Shown one piece after another: positions 1 to 7,929 of a DNA stretch of 40,103 bases. Position 1 is the first letter of the stretch, and each line of letters begins with the position of its first letter. A model generated the notes under the pieces. The model was given only the letters and a program-made list of their open reading frames with translations, was not told where the DNA came from and did not search any database. This stretch comes from Streptomyces misionensis. GTDB lineage: Bacteria; Actinomycetota; Actinomycetes; Streptomycetales; Streptomycetaceae. Made by a program: the position numbers and the translations under genes. Location: positions 23,798 to 63,900 of the forward strand of contig NZ_VOGW01000113.1 of the NCBI RefSeq assembly GCF_007896895.1, in the 5' to 3' direction.

Positions 1-221
1 TCCTGACCGCACCCGAGGGCCAGCGCAACACCCGGCTGTTCTGGGCCGCCTGCCGCGCCTGCGAGAACGGCATCGGCCCCGACCTCGCCGCCCCCCTCAT
101 CGAGGCCGCCCGCCGCACCGGCCTGCCGGAACACGAGGCCCGCGCGACCATCGCCTCGGCGGCCAGGGCGACCGGCCACCACGCCAAAGGGGCGCCCCTC
201 GCCGAGCGACACCCCTTGTGA
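1..221 (+). CDS. C-terminal end of primase/polymerase-like replication protein (partial)
   Basis: The open frame enters from the left edge (first full codon at 3) and ends at TGA 219-221, leaving about 72 residues. The segment GQRNTRLFWAACRACENG followed by a helical tail resembles the C-terminal helical region of bifunctional primase/polymerase proteins encoded by actinomycete integrative elements. In that family the enzyme primes and extends DNA during element replication. The catalytic domain lies outside the window, so the call rests on the tail alone. It ends 19 bp before a duplicated tRNA-Ser, which fits the edge of an integrated element lying to the left. Confidence 0.55.
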   Translation, partial: LTAPEGQRNTRLFWAACRACENGIGPDLAAPLIEAARRTGLPEHEARATIASAARATGHHAKGAPLAERHPL

Positions 222-240
222 CCTGCGCGTCAATGGTCCG

Positions 241-356
241 TGCGGAGGCGGTGGGATTTGAACCCACGGTGACATCGCTGCCACGACGGTTTTCAAGACC
301 GTTCCCTTAGGCCGCTCGGGCACACCTCCCCGCGCCGCCCACCTGGGGCGGAGCGG
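241..356. repeat. 116-bp perfect direct repeat, copy 1 (att-like, contains tRNA-Ser)
   Basis: This 116-bp block is identical to 3413-3528. It covers the whole tRNA-Ser gene, 2 bp beyond its 3' end and 27 bp of 5' flank. Sequence identity stops abruptly on both sides. A perfect repeat around a tRNA gene is the usual footprint of a site-specific integrated element, although most att cores duplicate only the 3' part of the tRNA. Confidence 0.9.
243..329 (-). tRNA. tRNA-Ser(UGA), copy 1
   Basis: Read on the minus strand this gives a full 87-nt class II tRNA. It has a 7-bp acceptor stem with one G-U pair (GGAGGTG with CGCCTCC), an anticodon stem ACGGT/ACCGT around the loop CTTGAAA (anticodon UGA), a long variable arm and a GGTTCAAATC T-loop region. 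No CCA is encoded. It is identical to the copy at 3415-3501, so either could be the functional gene. Confidence 0.95.
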
Positions 357-613
357 CTACAGCCTCTCGGCTTCCGGCTCCATGCGAGATCCGTGGTCCA
401 CACGGGGTCCACTGGCTCTGATCGCCTGTCCGCAGCAGCCACCCATCGCCGACCACCCCGGGCCACTACGGCCTTCAGCTCCGGCCCGAGCCGAAAACGG
501 AGCGCCAACGTCACCAGACCCAAGGTGACGTGGCGGCACTGAAACGGGGTCACCCCCACCGTGAGGGGTCGCAGCAATCGCCTGGAAGTTCCAGACGGGA
601 TCCCAAGGTGGCC

Positions 614-997
614 TCAGTGCGGATTGTGTCGCGCCTCAGATCCGGATGGCGGTGCTGTCAGCCGGGAAACCGCGGTAAAGGTAACGATGGACACCGCCGC
701 GCCGACGGCGGTGGCGAGTGCGTCGGCATACAGCTTCCCGAGGTGCGGCCAGGTCAGATCGACGAGGATGCCGACAACGAGGCTGCCTGCGAGAGCCGCG
801 ACGATGCCTGCGCCCCAGTAGCGATGCCGTTCCCAAAACCACCGGGTCAGAACCATCACAACAGGCGCGGCAACGGGCAGGCCACCTTCCAGATCGCGGA
901 AGGGGCTGAGAAGAGCGGCTACGGCCGCGCACAGCACCCAGCAGAACCCCGTCTTACGGGCGGCATCGCGCCACGGAACCCCCCGGACATCACCCAT
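614..997 (-). CDS. Small membrane protein of unknown function
   Basis: This 127-aa protein has hydrophobic stretches at about residues 18-31, 40-50, 62-78 and 95-108, consistent with three or four membrane helices. The ATG at 997 is preceded by an AAGGGGGA ribosome site at proper spacing, which supports a real gene. It lies alone inside the 3.1-kb interval between the two tRNA-Ser copies and was probably brought in with it. I do not recognise the family. The interval 357-613 between the tRNA repeat and this gene shows nothing I can name. Confidence 0.6.
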   Translation of the reverse strand: MGDVRGVPWRDAARKTGFCWVLCAAVAALLSPFRDLEGGLPVAAPVVMVLTRWFWERHRYWGAGIVAALAGSLVVGILVDLTWPHLGKLYADALATAVGAAVSIVTFTAVSRLTAPPSGSEARHNPH

Positions 998-1274
998 TGA
1001 TCCCCCTTAACCATCCAGGCAAGTCGATGCATGGCCCTGGGCCCATGTCAAGATCACGCCGACGTCTTCCGTACGGGCGCAGGGGCGCCCACGGACCACG
1101 GACCATCGCAACTACAAAAGCCCATGACCGACGCTGCGTTGGCCATCATCTGGTGGTCCACCTGACCTGTATCACTGCACACGCCCCAGGCGGCCTCGGT
1201 ACCGTCAAGGGTAGAAGCCTCGACGGGATGGAGCACGATGCCTAGCCGCCTGCTGGACTGCCGGCGCCTCAGCT

Positions 1275-1451
1275 ATGCCCTTGCCGGACGGTGCGGCCCC
1301 GTGGATGCTCGACACCCGAGAGTGGCCCGGCTCGTTGGGTGAGTACGTCGACCGCTTGCTCGGTCTGACGGACGTGTTACTCGCCGACCCCCGCCACTTC
1401 TTCCGCTCGTACTCGGCCGGCGAACCGGCTCATGGCCACCGCAACTGCTAG
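1275..1451 (+). CDS. Possible 58-aa ORF or C-terminal gene remnant
   Basis: The frame starts MPLPDGAAPWMLDTREW and ends at TAG 1449-1451. It has the composition of a real protein tail (aromatic and acidic residues, no obvious bias) and stays open upstream to 1215 without another start. Its stop overlaps the AGGAG ribosome site of the ASCH gene 15 bp downstream. It could be a short gene coupled to ASCH or the remnant of a longer reading frame cut during element rearrangement. No family recognised. Confidence 0.3.
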   Translation: MPLPDGAAPWMLDTREWPGSLGEYVDRLLGLTDVLLADPRHFFRSYSAGEPAHGHRNC

Positions 1452-1466
1452 GAGCGTTCCCGCCCG

Positions 1467-1826
1467 ATGACGGAAACTGCCGCCCCGCGCGTCCACGAAC
1501 TGAACCTCTACCGCCGGTACTTCGACCTAGTCGCCGCTGGTCAGAAGACGATCGAGGTGCGGGTGAAGTATCGCCACCTCGAAGACCTGGCCGCCGGAGA
1601 CGTCATCCGCTTTCGCATCAAGGGCACGGACGAGAGCTGTGCCGTCCTGGTGAAGCGGGTCACGGAGTACAAGACGTTCGAGGAGCTGCTCGACGGGGAG
1701 GGTCCGGCAAACGTCAACCCGGCCTCATCTCGCGAGCAGCAGCTCGCCGACATCCGCGAGATCTACCCGGCGGAGAAGGAAGCGCTCGGCGCCCTCGCCA
1801 TCGAGATCGAGCTCCTGCCGCAGTAA
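1467..1826 (+). CDS. ASCH domain-containing protein
   Basis: This 119-aa protein fits a single ASCH domain. The early segment ELNLYRRYFDLVAAGQKTIE has the K-T-I-E-V-R pattern typical of the family, followed by a beta-rich core with GDVIRFRI. ASCH domains are small PUA-like folds that bind RNA or modified nucleosides, and some members hydrolyse N4-acetylcytidine; which activity applies here cannot be seen. The ATG at 1467 follows AGGAG by 12 bp. A strong hairpin about 97 bp after the stop probably ends its transcript. It belongs to the interval between the duplicated tRNA-Ser genes. Confidence 0.85.
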   Translation: MTETAAPRVHELNLYRRYFDLVAAGQKTIEVRVKYRHLEDLAAGDVIRFRIKGTDESCAVLVKRVTEYKTFEELLDGEGPANVNPASSREQQLADIREIYPAEKEALGALAIEIELLPQ

Positions 1827-1922
1827 GCCCGCCGTGCCGCCCTCGCTCCCCGAGAGGGCGTACGGCTTCCCTGGCGCCCGCCGCTCGCCGCCCGTGCCGC
1901 GATCGGCGGCGCCCATCAAAGA

Positions 1923-1969
1923 GACCGGACCACCCCTCAGCCTGGACAGCGATCAGGGGTGGTCCGGTC
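1923..1969. terminator. Strong hairpin, probable terminator
   Basis: A perfect 15-bp inverted repeat (GACCGGACCACCCCT at 1923-1937, complement at 1955-1969) encloses a 17-nt loop about 97 bp after the ASCH stop. There is no T-tract, as is common for Streptomyces terminators. Confidence 0.6.
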
Positions 1970-2386
1970 GGGGAATCCCTGGTCAGGACCCCGGTGCCGA
2001 TGGTACCGGGGTGGTCGGCGTGCCCGAACGCGGGTGCGGCTGCAACCCCCTTGCCACCACGTGAAGTTAGAGAGGGTCACTGTTGCAGCTCGGTCGGCCG
2101 CATCCCAGTTCTGACCTGCACCACCGAAAGTCAGCCACGGCGGCGGGCTCGCCGAACGAGCACCCGTCACAGCAGGAAGCGACCCGAACAGTCCGAGCAG
2201 CAGGACCAGGCCGCCGATGACCAAGCGAGGCCCAGCCACCCGACCAGTCCGCGCTAGACGGCGCAGTACCCATGCAACCACTTGGTTCTCCGTGTTGAGG
2301 TGGTTGGCAATGTGGCGGGCAACGCTAGGTGTTTGTAGAGTGCGAGTCCGTTCAGTTGGCAGGTCTGCAACGGATGGGAATCCCAG
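1970..2386. other. Gene-free stretch
   Basis: I see no convincing gene here. A minus-strand open frame with one hydrophobic stretch runs through it, but it has no good start or ribosome site and overlaps the start of the next gene. Confidence 0.4.
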
Positions 2387-3076
2387 TTGAGTGCCGACAA
2401 CGACGTTCACGGCAGCACCACTCCGCCGGAGCCGTCCCATGAGCCACAATCGGAGCCTCGGCAGCCGAAGTGGGCGTGGTGGGTGATTGGCATCCTGATA
2501 CCTGCCTTGGCCATTGCGGTACCGGCGCTCGTCACTATGTCGTCGTCATCTGACAGCAACGCTCCTGCCAAAGCCGCTTCCTCGCCGACGTCCGGGTCAG
2601 CGGCCGGGGAGGAGCAGAACAGCGCCCCACCCTCGGACGAGCAGAGCAGCGCCTCGCCCTCGGAGGATGCCCCGGCGCCCTCGGCATCGTTGCCCGACAC
2701 CTCAAAGGACATCCTGTACACAGGACCTGTCCGCATCGCCGAGTCGGGGCCACAACTGGACTACAACCCGCCGAAAAGGGACAACCTTTGGTACGACGTC
2801 AGCCTGGGGCTCATCGACCCGCCCAGGATCTCCACGCGCTCCGACTCAAAGGTCAACCTCGCGGTATGGCCGGAGCGGAAAATGCCGACCCGGCAGGAGT
2901 GTTCCGACCTGATCGCTACCCAGGGCGTTTGGATGGTTGAGGTTCAGAAGGGCACAGTGGTCTGTCTCAAGACGGAAGCCGGGCGCACCGCTGTCCTGAC
3001 CATCACATCAACGAGCGACAGCTTCAGCACGGGAGTAATGGCGCAGGCAACCGTGTGGTCAGAGATCTCCGAGTGA
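2387..3076 (+). CDS. Membrane-anchored protein with Ser/Pro/Ala-rich linker
   Basis: This 229-aa protein has a short hydrophilic N-terminus (about 1-27), one membrane helix at about 29-50 and a low-complexity Ser/Pro/Ala/Glu linker to about residue 105. A folded extracytoplasmic domain of about 120 residues follows, containing a cysteine pair (CSDL and VVCLK) that could form a disulfide. The topology suggests an anchored surface sensor or scaffold. The start chosen is TTG 2387 with a weak GGGA upstream. It is the last gene before the second tRNA-Ser. Family not recognised. Confidence 0.65.
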   Translation: MSADNDVHGSTTPPEPSHEPQSEPRQPKWAWWVIGILIPALAIAVPALVTMSSSSDSNAPAKAASSPTSGSAAGEEQNSAPPSDEQSSASPSEDAPAPSASLPDTSKDILYTGPVRIAESGPQLDYNPPKRDNLWYDVSLGLIDPPRISTRSDSKVNLAVWPERKMPTRQECSDLIATQGVWMVEVQKGTVVCLKTEAGRTAVLTITSTSDSFSTGVMAQATVWSEISE

Positions 3077-3412
3077 CGATGACTGGCCCCGCGCCACGGC
3101 CGCTTCACCCTGCTTGACGCTTCATTGCCGAGTCCTGCCTCGTTCCAAGCAAAAAACCTCAAAGCGCCATCTTCACCCCACGACGGTGAGGGGGTGACGT
3201 CTTTGTACTGTCCTGGACATGGTCCAGGCTCCGGACCGCACAAGACTGCTGACCAGCAGGTACGCGGCGCCGTTCAGCCGGACCTTGGTCCACCACTGGT
3301 CCATACGCAGTGATCCACGACGCCACAGACGCGGATCAAGATGAGACAGGCCTCATGCAGAAGGGGCGCCCCTGATCGAGGGGCACCCAGTCTGACCAGC
3401 ATGTCTTTGACC
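3077..3412. other. Gene-free stretch before tRNA-Ser copy 2
   Basis: No gene is seen. There are short inverted repeats, including CTGGAC/GTCCAG near 3212-3226, that could be weak terminators for the preceding membrane-protein gene. Confidence 0.4.
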
Positions 3413-3528
3413 TGCGGAGGCGGTGGGATTTGAACCCACGGTGACATCGCTGCCACGACGGTTTTCAAGACCGTTCCCTTAGGCCGCTCGGGCACACCTC
3501 CCCGCGCCGCCCACCTGGGGCGGAGCGG
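3413..3528. repeat. 116-bp perfect direct repeat, copy 2 (att-like)
   Basis: Identical to 241-356. This copy borders the core-like PadR cluster, so it is the better candidate for the ancestral tRNA locus, with the other copy marking the far end of an integrated segment. Confidence 0.9.
3415..3501 (-). tRNA. tRNA-Ser(UGA), copy 2
   Basis: A complete 87-nt class II tRNA with anticodon UGA, base-for-base identical to the copy at 243-329. Its 3' end faces the duplicated interval to the left, which is the side where integrases normally insert elements. Confidence 0.95.
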
Positions 3529-3637
3529 GGTACAGCGTACCGGGATCAGGCGCCGGACGGGTATGCGGTCCGCCCCCGCTTCACCGGTCACGCTCCCGGC
3601 CCCGGCGACGGCACGGGGTAGCCGGGTGGACCAGCTA

Positions 3638-3669
3638 CCTTGCGAAGCAAGGCACATGATCGGTACCAT
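3638..3669 (+). promoter_or_regulatory. Probable PadR promoter and autoregulatory operator
   Basis: A perfect palindrome, CCTTGC-GAA-GCAAGG (3638-3652), overlaps a -35-like TTGCGA (3640-3645). An 18-bp spacer leads to the -10-like TACCAT (3664-3669). Transcription would begin about 7 bp later, at or next to the ATG 3677, which predicts a leaderless mRNA. PadR proteins usually repress their own promoters through such palindromes. This is inferred from sequence only. Confidence 0.55.
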
Positions 3670-3676
3670 GCATCGC

Positions 3677-4066
3677 ATGGAACAGGGTGGCGCAAGAGAC
3701 CGCGTTCCCGGCAAGGCCGAGAGCCAACTGCGGAAGGGCGTGCTGGAGTACTGCGTGCTCGCACTGATGCGGGACGAGCCCCGCTACGGAGTGGAGCTGG
3801 TGCAGACCCTGGCCGCAAGCGGAGCGCTCGCGGCCGGTCAGGGCACCATCTATCCCCTGTTGTCCCGGCTGCGCCGGGACGATCTGGTCGCCACCACCTG
3901 GCGCGAGTCCGCCTCCGGCCCCCCACGCCGCTACTACCGGCTGACCGAGTCCGGCCTCGCCGCGCTGGAGGAGTTCAGTCGCATCTGGCCCGCGTTCCGC
4001 GACGCCGTGGACGGAATCCTCCGGTCCGATCCCCCACCATCCACCGACTCCGGACGGAACCCATGA
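3677..4066 (+). CDS. PadR family transcriptional regulator
   Basis: The segment LEYCVLALMRDEPRYGVELV and later GTIYPLLSRLRRDDLV, then PRRYYRLTESGLAALEE, is the classic PadR winged helix. PadR proteins are dimeric repressors that often control a neighbouring membrane protein gene. I chose ATG 3677 (MEQGG, 129 aa) because a promoter places the transcript start there. ATG 3668, ATG 3656 and a more upstream start are in frame but have no usable ribosome site. Its stop overlaps the next start (ATGA), so the two genes are translationally coupled. Confidence 0.88.
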   Translation: MEQGGARDRVPGKAESQLRKGVLEYCVLALMRDEPRYGVELVQTLAASGALAAGQGTIYPLLSRLRRDDLVATTWRESASGPPRRYYRLTESGLAALEEFSRIWPAFRDAVDGILRSDPPPSTDSGRNP

Positions 4067-4659
4067 AGAGCGAATTCGCCCAGTCCACCGCCATCGAGTC
4101 CTTCCTGCGGTCCGTCGAGCGCGAGGCGGCGGTGCTCCCCGCTGACCGGAGGGGCGAACTCCTGGCCGACCTCGCCGAGCACATCCATGTCGCACTCGCC
4201 GAACGCCCCGGCCAGGAGCAGGCCGTTCTGGCGGAGCTCGGCGACCCGCGCGCCATCGTCGGCACCGCCCTGGAGTCCGAGCCCGCCGCCGACCGGATCC
4301 CGGACCCGTCGGGCGCCGTGAAGGCGCTGCGCGTCCTGCTCTGGGTCAGTCTGGTCATCGCGGCGATCGCCGTCGTGGGCATCGCCGTGGGGAACTACGA
4401 CCTGCCGGTCTACGTCGAGGTGCTGACGCTCCTGCCCGTCCTCGCCACCGCCGTCCACGTCTTCTTCCTGCGGCCGGGCCGCGCGGTGCTGCGCGTCACG
4501 CTCACCGTGACCACGGCCCTGTGGGTCGCCGGTGTGCTGGTCAACCTGCTGAACGGGGCGCCGGGGGCCGTCATCGGCGCGCTCGTCGGCGTGGCGATAC
4601 TCGTCCTGCTCCACCAGCGGAGCACCCGGGCCTGGCTCGCGGGCACCACGGCCGCGTAG
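4063..4659 (+). CDS. HAAS/DUF1700-like membrane protein
   Basis: This 198-aa protein begins with a helical HAAS-type domain (about 1-75: FLRSVEREAAVLPADRRGEL, then AVLAELGDPRAIV). About four membrane helices follow at roughly 85-107, 112-130, 137-156 and 160-180. Proteins of this layout are regularly encoded beside PadR repressors, and PadR-HAAS pairs are thought to sense envelope or metabolic signals. The ATG overlaps the PadR stop by 4 bp, so both are made from one mRNA. The function of the membrane part is unknown. Confidence 0.8.
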   Translation: MKSEFAQSTAIESFLRSVEREAAVLPADRRGELLADLAEHIHVALAERPGQEQAVLAELGDPRAIVGTALESEPAADRIPDPSGAVKALRVLLWVSLVIAAIAVVGIAVGNYDLPVYVEVLTLLPVLATAVHVFFLRPGRAVLRVTLTVTTALWVAGVLVNLLNGAPGAVIGALVGVAILVLLHQRSTRAWLAGTTAA

Positions 4660-4821
4660 GCGCCGGCACCCGGACCGGCGCGAGCGGCCCCGGCGCCCGG
4701 ACCGTTCCCGGCCGTACGGCCACATGCCGAGGGCCGGCACGCCTTCCCGCGCCCGCCCGTCGAGGGGCGGAGCGAGGCGGCGCACCGGCCCCGGGGCGTC
4801 GGGCCCGAGCCGGGCGCGGGA

Positions 4822-5913
4822 TCAGCTGTCGCCGACCCGGGCGCCCAGGGTCAGCTCGGCCGTGTGCTCCTCGCCGCCGCGCTTGTAGGTGACCGTCACC
4901 TTGTCGCCGGGCTGGTGCGTCCAGATCTCGCCGATCAGGGTGGGGCCGCTGTCGATCACCGAGTCGTCGAGCTTGGTGATGACGTCCCCGGGCTTCAGGC
5001 CCGCCTTGTCGGCGGGGCCGCCCGCCTCGACCGGCGCGGCGCCGCCCGTGCCCTGGTCGGTGATCTTGGCACCGTCCGAGGAGTCCTCCAGGGAGACGGA
5101 CGCGCCGATCTTGGCGTACACCGGCTTGCCGGTCTTGATCAGCTGCTGGGCGACGTACTTGGCCTGGTTGATCGGGATGGCGAAGCCGAGGCCGATCGAG
5201 CCGGACTGGCCGCCGGAGCCGAAGCCGCCGCTGCTGCCGGTGGACTGGATCGCCGAGTTGATGCCGATGACCGCGCCGGACGCGTCCAGCAGCGGGCCGC
5301 CGGAGTTGCCCGGGTTGATGGACGCGTCGGTCTGGAGCGCGCTCATGTACGACGCCTTGCTCGTGGAGCTGCCGTCGCTGGAGGCCACCGGGCGGTTCTT
5401 GGCGCTGATGATGCCGGTGGTCACCGTGTTGGACAGGCCGAAGGGGGCGCCGATGGCGATGGTCTCGTCGCCGACGGCCACCTTGTCGGAGTCGCCGAGG
5501 ACCAGGGGCTTGAGGTCGGACGGCGGGTTCTTGAGCTTGACGACCGCCACGTCGTAGCCCTGGGCGTGCCCGACGACCTCGGCGTCGTACTTCCGGCCGT
5601 CCGGGAACGTCGCGGTCAGCTTGCCGCCGTCGAGGGCGTCCGCCACCACGTGGTTGTTGGTGATGATGTGGCCCTGCTTGTCGAAGACGAAGCCCGTGCC
5701 GGTGCCGCCGTCGCCGTTGGTGCCCTCGGCCTCGATGGTGACCGTGCTGGGCAGCGCCTTGGCGGCCACGTTGGCGATGGTGCCGGGCGCGCGCTTGATC
5801 TGCGCGGCGCCGTTGTCGGAGGCGGAGACGGTGGTGGAACCGCCGTTGTCGTGGTCCTTGGCCAGCGTGTAGCCGAGACCGCCGCCCAGGCCGCCCGCGA
5901 CCAGCGCGGCCAC
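4822..5913 (-). CDS. HtrA/DegP-like trypsin serine protease with PDZ domain, N-terminally truncated
   Basis: A membrane-anchored extracytoplasmic protease. From the GTG at 5913 there is the remainder of a membrane helix, a trypsin-like domain with His88 (TNNHVV), Asp121 (YDVAVV) and Ser204 (NPGNSGGP), and a C-terminal PDZ domain from about residue 265. The frame is open further upstream and still encodes the normal Pro/Gly-rich cytoplasmic segment (WPPPPSGLPAYGDG), but no start codon precedes it and an in-frame stop lies at 6082-6084. Upstream DNA belongs to a YihY gene fragment. The real N-terminus and promoter are therefore lost by recombination near 6041-6060. If translated from GTG 5913 the anchor is incomplete. 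Confidence 0.85.
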   Translation of the reverse strand: MAALVAGGLGGGLGYTLAKDHDNGGSTTVSASDNGAAQIKRAPGTIANVAAKALPSTVTIEAEGTNGDGGTGTGFVFDKQGHIITNNHVVADALDGGKLTATFPDGRKYDAEVVGHAQGYDVAVVKLKNPPSDLKPLVLGDSDKVAVGDETIAIGAPFGLSNTVTTGIISAKNRPVASSDGSSTSKASYMSALQTDASINPGNSGGPLLDASGAVIGINSAIQSTGSSGGFGSGGQSGSIGLGFAIPINQAKYVAQQLIKTGKPVYAKIGASVSLEDSSDGAKITDQGTGGAAPVEAGGPADKAGLKPGDVITKLDDSVIDSGPTLIGEIWTHQPGDKVTVTYKRGGEEHTAELTLGARVGDS

Positions 5914-6047
5914 CAGGACCGCCGCGACCAGGCCGCCGCGTCCGCGCGGCTTGGGGGCGGGCTGCTGGTACGACGCCCCCCAGGCGCCGCCGCCCGCGCC
6001 GGCGGCGCCGTCACCGTAGGCGGGGAGGCCGGACGGCGGGGGCGGCC

Positions 6048-6243
6048 AGGCGGAGCACCAGGGCGAGGAAGCCGCCGGGAGTCAGCCGGCGGAGCCCTCC
6101 GACCTGGGCGTTGGGGCGCGCCCAGGACGGGAGCGGGATCATCACCGTGACCAGCAGGATGAGGACCGGCCATTTCGCGATCGACCACGCCGTCAGCGCC
6201 GTGTCGCCGATCCCGAGCGCATGCCCGGCTTCACGGGCACGCC
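6048..6243 (-). pseudogene. YihY/BrkB family inner-membrane protein, internal fragment
   Basis: On the minus strand the frame reads ALGIGDTALTAWSIAKWPVL, then a hydrophobic run, and RRLTPGGFLALVLRL. This is the conserved core of the YihY/virulence-factor BrkB family (formerly misnamed ribonuclease BN). Both ends are missing. At the 3' side it passes directly into the HtrA-like gene in another frame, and at the 5' side (about 6243) into a plus-strand element gene. It marks a deletion junction. Confidence 0.7.
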
Positions 6244-6330
6244 GACCTCGGCCCGGACGCCTACGCGGCCTCCGCCCGCCATCTGGAACGCGCGACGTAC
6301 GCCTGCATCAAGACGGTCCGCAAACATCGC

Positions 6331-6936
6331 ATGCCCACAGTCGAGCCGGTGTCCAACGCTGTCGTCCGGCTCAAGCAGGTCGCCCACCTGACCAGCGGGG
6401 CCGCGCGCTACCTCACCACCGCGCTCCCCTTCCTGCCCGACGCCGACGCGGAGCGCCCGCTCCCCGACCCCCGCCGCGGGTTCGGACAGCGCGTCCAACT
6501 GGCCCGTGAACTCACCAGCCTGGCTCCCGTGGCCGTCATCAATTCCGCCACCCACATCGCCGACGGGCTACCCAGACACGCGTGCAGCAGCAGCCCCAGC
6601 CACGGGATCGACTCGGTGCAGTACGACCTCCTGTTCGAAGTCGCCCTCGGCCGCGTCACCGTCTTCGAGGAAATCCAGTACGTCCGCGTCCACACCACGA
6701 AGGCCGCCCCCCAGACACTCCGCGAACTGGAACTGCGGCGCCTGGTGTGCCGTGAGCCCCAGTCCGCGCCCCCGCCGTACTACGGGGGTGAGCCGTTCGA
6801 CCGTGTGCGCCTGACGGCCCTCGGAATCACCCTTGTCAGCGCCGTGATCAGTTGCCGCACGCTCATCGGGCCGCCCGCAGCCGGCCCCGCCGTCGCCCCT
6901 GCCCCCACGCCGGCACGCACCCGTGCACACCGCTGA
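6331..6936 (+). CDS. Element-encoded hypothetical protein, possibly N-terminally truncated
   Basis: The frame encodes 201 aa from ATG 6331, but there is no ribosome site there. Coding-like sequence (PDAYAASARHLERATYACIK) extends upstream in frame to about 6241 with no earlier start, so the N-terminus was probably lost at the YihY junction. Residues about 95-170 (QYDLLFEVALGRVTVFEEIQ, then a charged LRELELRRL helix) look like a winged-helix-type region. It precedes the PP-loop/methyltransferase run and probably belongs to the same element. Function unknown. Confidence 0.6.
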   Translation: MPTVEPVSNAVVRLKQVAHLTSGAARYLTTALPFLPDADAERPLPDPRRGFGQRVQLARELTSLAPVAVINSATHIADGLPRHACSSSPSHGIDSVQYDLLFEVALGRVTVFEEIQYVRVHTTKAAPQTLRELELRRLVCREPQSAPPPYYGGEPFDRVRLTALGITLVSAVISCRTLIGPPAAGPAVAPAPTPARTRAHR

Positions 6937-6996
6937 CAGCACTGCCCGTTCCACGCCCCCAGTTCGATCAACTCCCGTTCTCACGAGGAAGTCCTC

Positions 6997-7929
6997 ATTC
7001 CCGTCTCCCCCACGCTCACCTGCATCTCGCTCGGTGCAGGCGTCCAGTCCAGCGCCATGCTCGCCCTCTCCGCCAACGGCCATCTCCCCAAGGCCGATTA
7101 CGCCCTCTTCGCCGACACCGGCTGGGAGCCCCGCTCCGTCTACCAGCACCTCGACCGGCTGGAGAAGGAGATAGCCGCCCCCGCCGGGATACCGGTCCTG
7201 CGCGTCTCCTCCGGCAACATCCGCGCCGACGCCCTCGACCCGGCACACCGCTTCGCCTCCATGCCCCTCCACATCCTCAACGAGGACGGGAAGCAGGGCA
7301 TGACCCGGCGCCAGTGCACCGGGGAATACAAGATAAAGCCGATAAAGCGACAAATCCGGGAGCTTCTCGGATACCCCTACCCCCGGCGCATCCCGAAGGA
7401 CGTCTTCGTCGAGCAGTGGGTGGGCATCTCCACCGACGAGTTCCACCGCGCCAAGGACGCCGACGTCCGCTACATGCGCAACCGGCACCCCCTGATCGAC
7501 ATGGGCTGGTCGAGGAACGACTGCATCGCCTACCTGACCTCGATCGGCTTCGCCGACACCCCCAAGTCCAGCTGCCTGGGCTGCCCGTTCCACGGGAACG
7601 CCCAGTGGCGGCACATCCGTGACACCTCCCCCACCGAGTGGGAGGACGTCGTCGCCTTCGACGCCGCCATCCGCTCGGGCAACGCCCGCGCGAACGCCGG
7701 CGGCAACCCGCTGCTCGGCCAGGCGTTCCTGCACCGCTCCCGGGTGCCGCTCGACCAGGCGCCGATCGACCACGTCACCGCCGCCGAGTGGGCCGCCCTC
7801 CAGCAGGGCCCCGCCGAGCACACCGCGGTGCTGGAGCAGCTGGAGGAGGGGGTGGTCGACGGCTGCTCCCCGTGGGCCTGCCGCGGGGACGCCGAGGCGG
7901 TGCAGGACGACGTCGGGCTCGCCGCGTGA
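6997..7929 (+). CDS. PP-loop (PAPS reductase-like) family protein
   Basis: About 310 aa. The N-terminal SLGAGVQSSAM is a PP-loop ATP-pyrophosphatase motif. RRQCTGEYKIKPIKRQIREL follows, and a cysteine pair occurs in CLGCPFHGN. Members of this mobile-element branch resemble phosphoadenosine phosphosulfate reductases and sulfur-transfer enzymes, but their substrates are mostly unknown. The first standard start (ATG 7057) would cut off the PP-loop. A strong GAGGAA at 6985-6990 sits 6 bp before an in-frame ATT (6997), so I annotate this rare start. The stop overlaps the methyltransferase start (GTGA), implying coupled expression and perhaps a joint role in DNA modification. Confidence 0.8.
   Translation: MPVSPTLTCISLGAGVQSSAMLALSANGHLPKADYALFADTGWEPRSVYQHLDRLEKEIAAPAGIPVLRVSSGNIRADALDPAHRFASMPLHILNEDGKQGMTRRQCTGEYKIKPIKRQIRELLGYPYPRRIPKDVFVEQWVGISTDEFHRAKDADVRYMRNRHPLIDMGWSRNDCIAYLTSIGFADTPKSSCLGCPFHGNAQWRHIRDTSPTEWEDVVAFDAAIRSGNARANAGGNPLLGQAFLHRSRVPLDQAPIDHVTAAEWAALQQGPAEHTAVLEQLEEGVVDGCSPWACRGDAEAVQDDVGLAA

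Noticed and set aside
1937..2449. 170-codon minus-strand frame with one hydrophobic stretch (RLVIGGLVLLLGLFGSLPAV)
   Set aside because: No ribosome site or good start, it overlaps the start of the anchored protein gene and its ends look like GC-rich shadow sequence.
4864..6150. Long plus-strand frame opposite the HtrA-like protease
   Set aside because: Low-complexity Ala/Gly/Asp/Val composition typical of the antisense of a high-GC gene; the protease on the other strand has a full catalytic triad.
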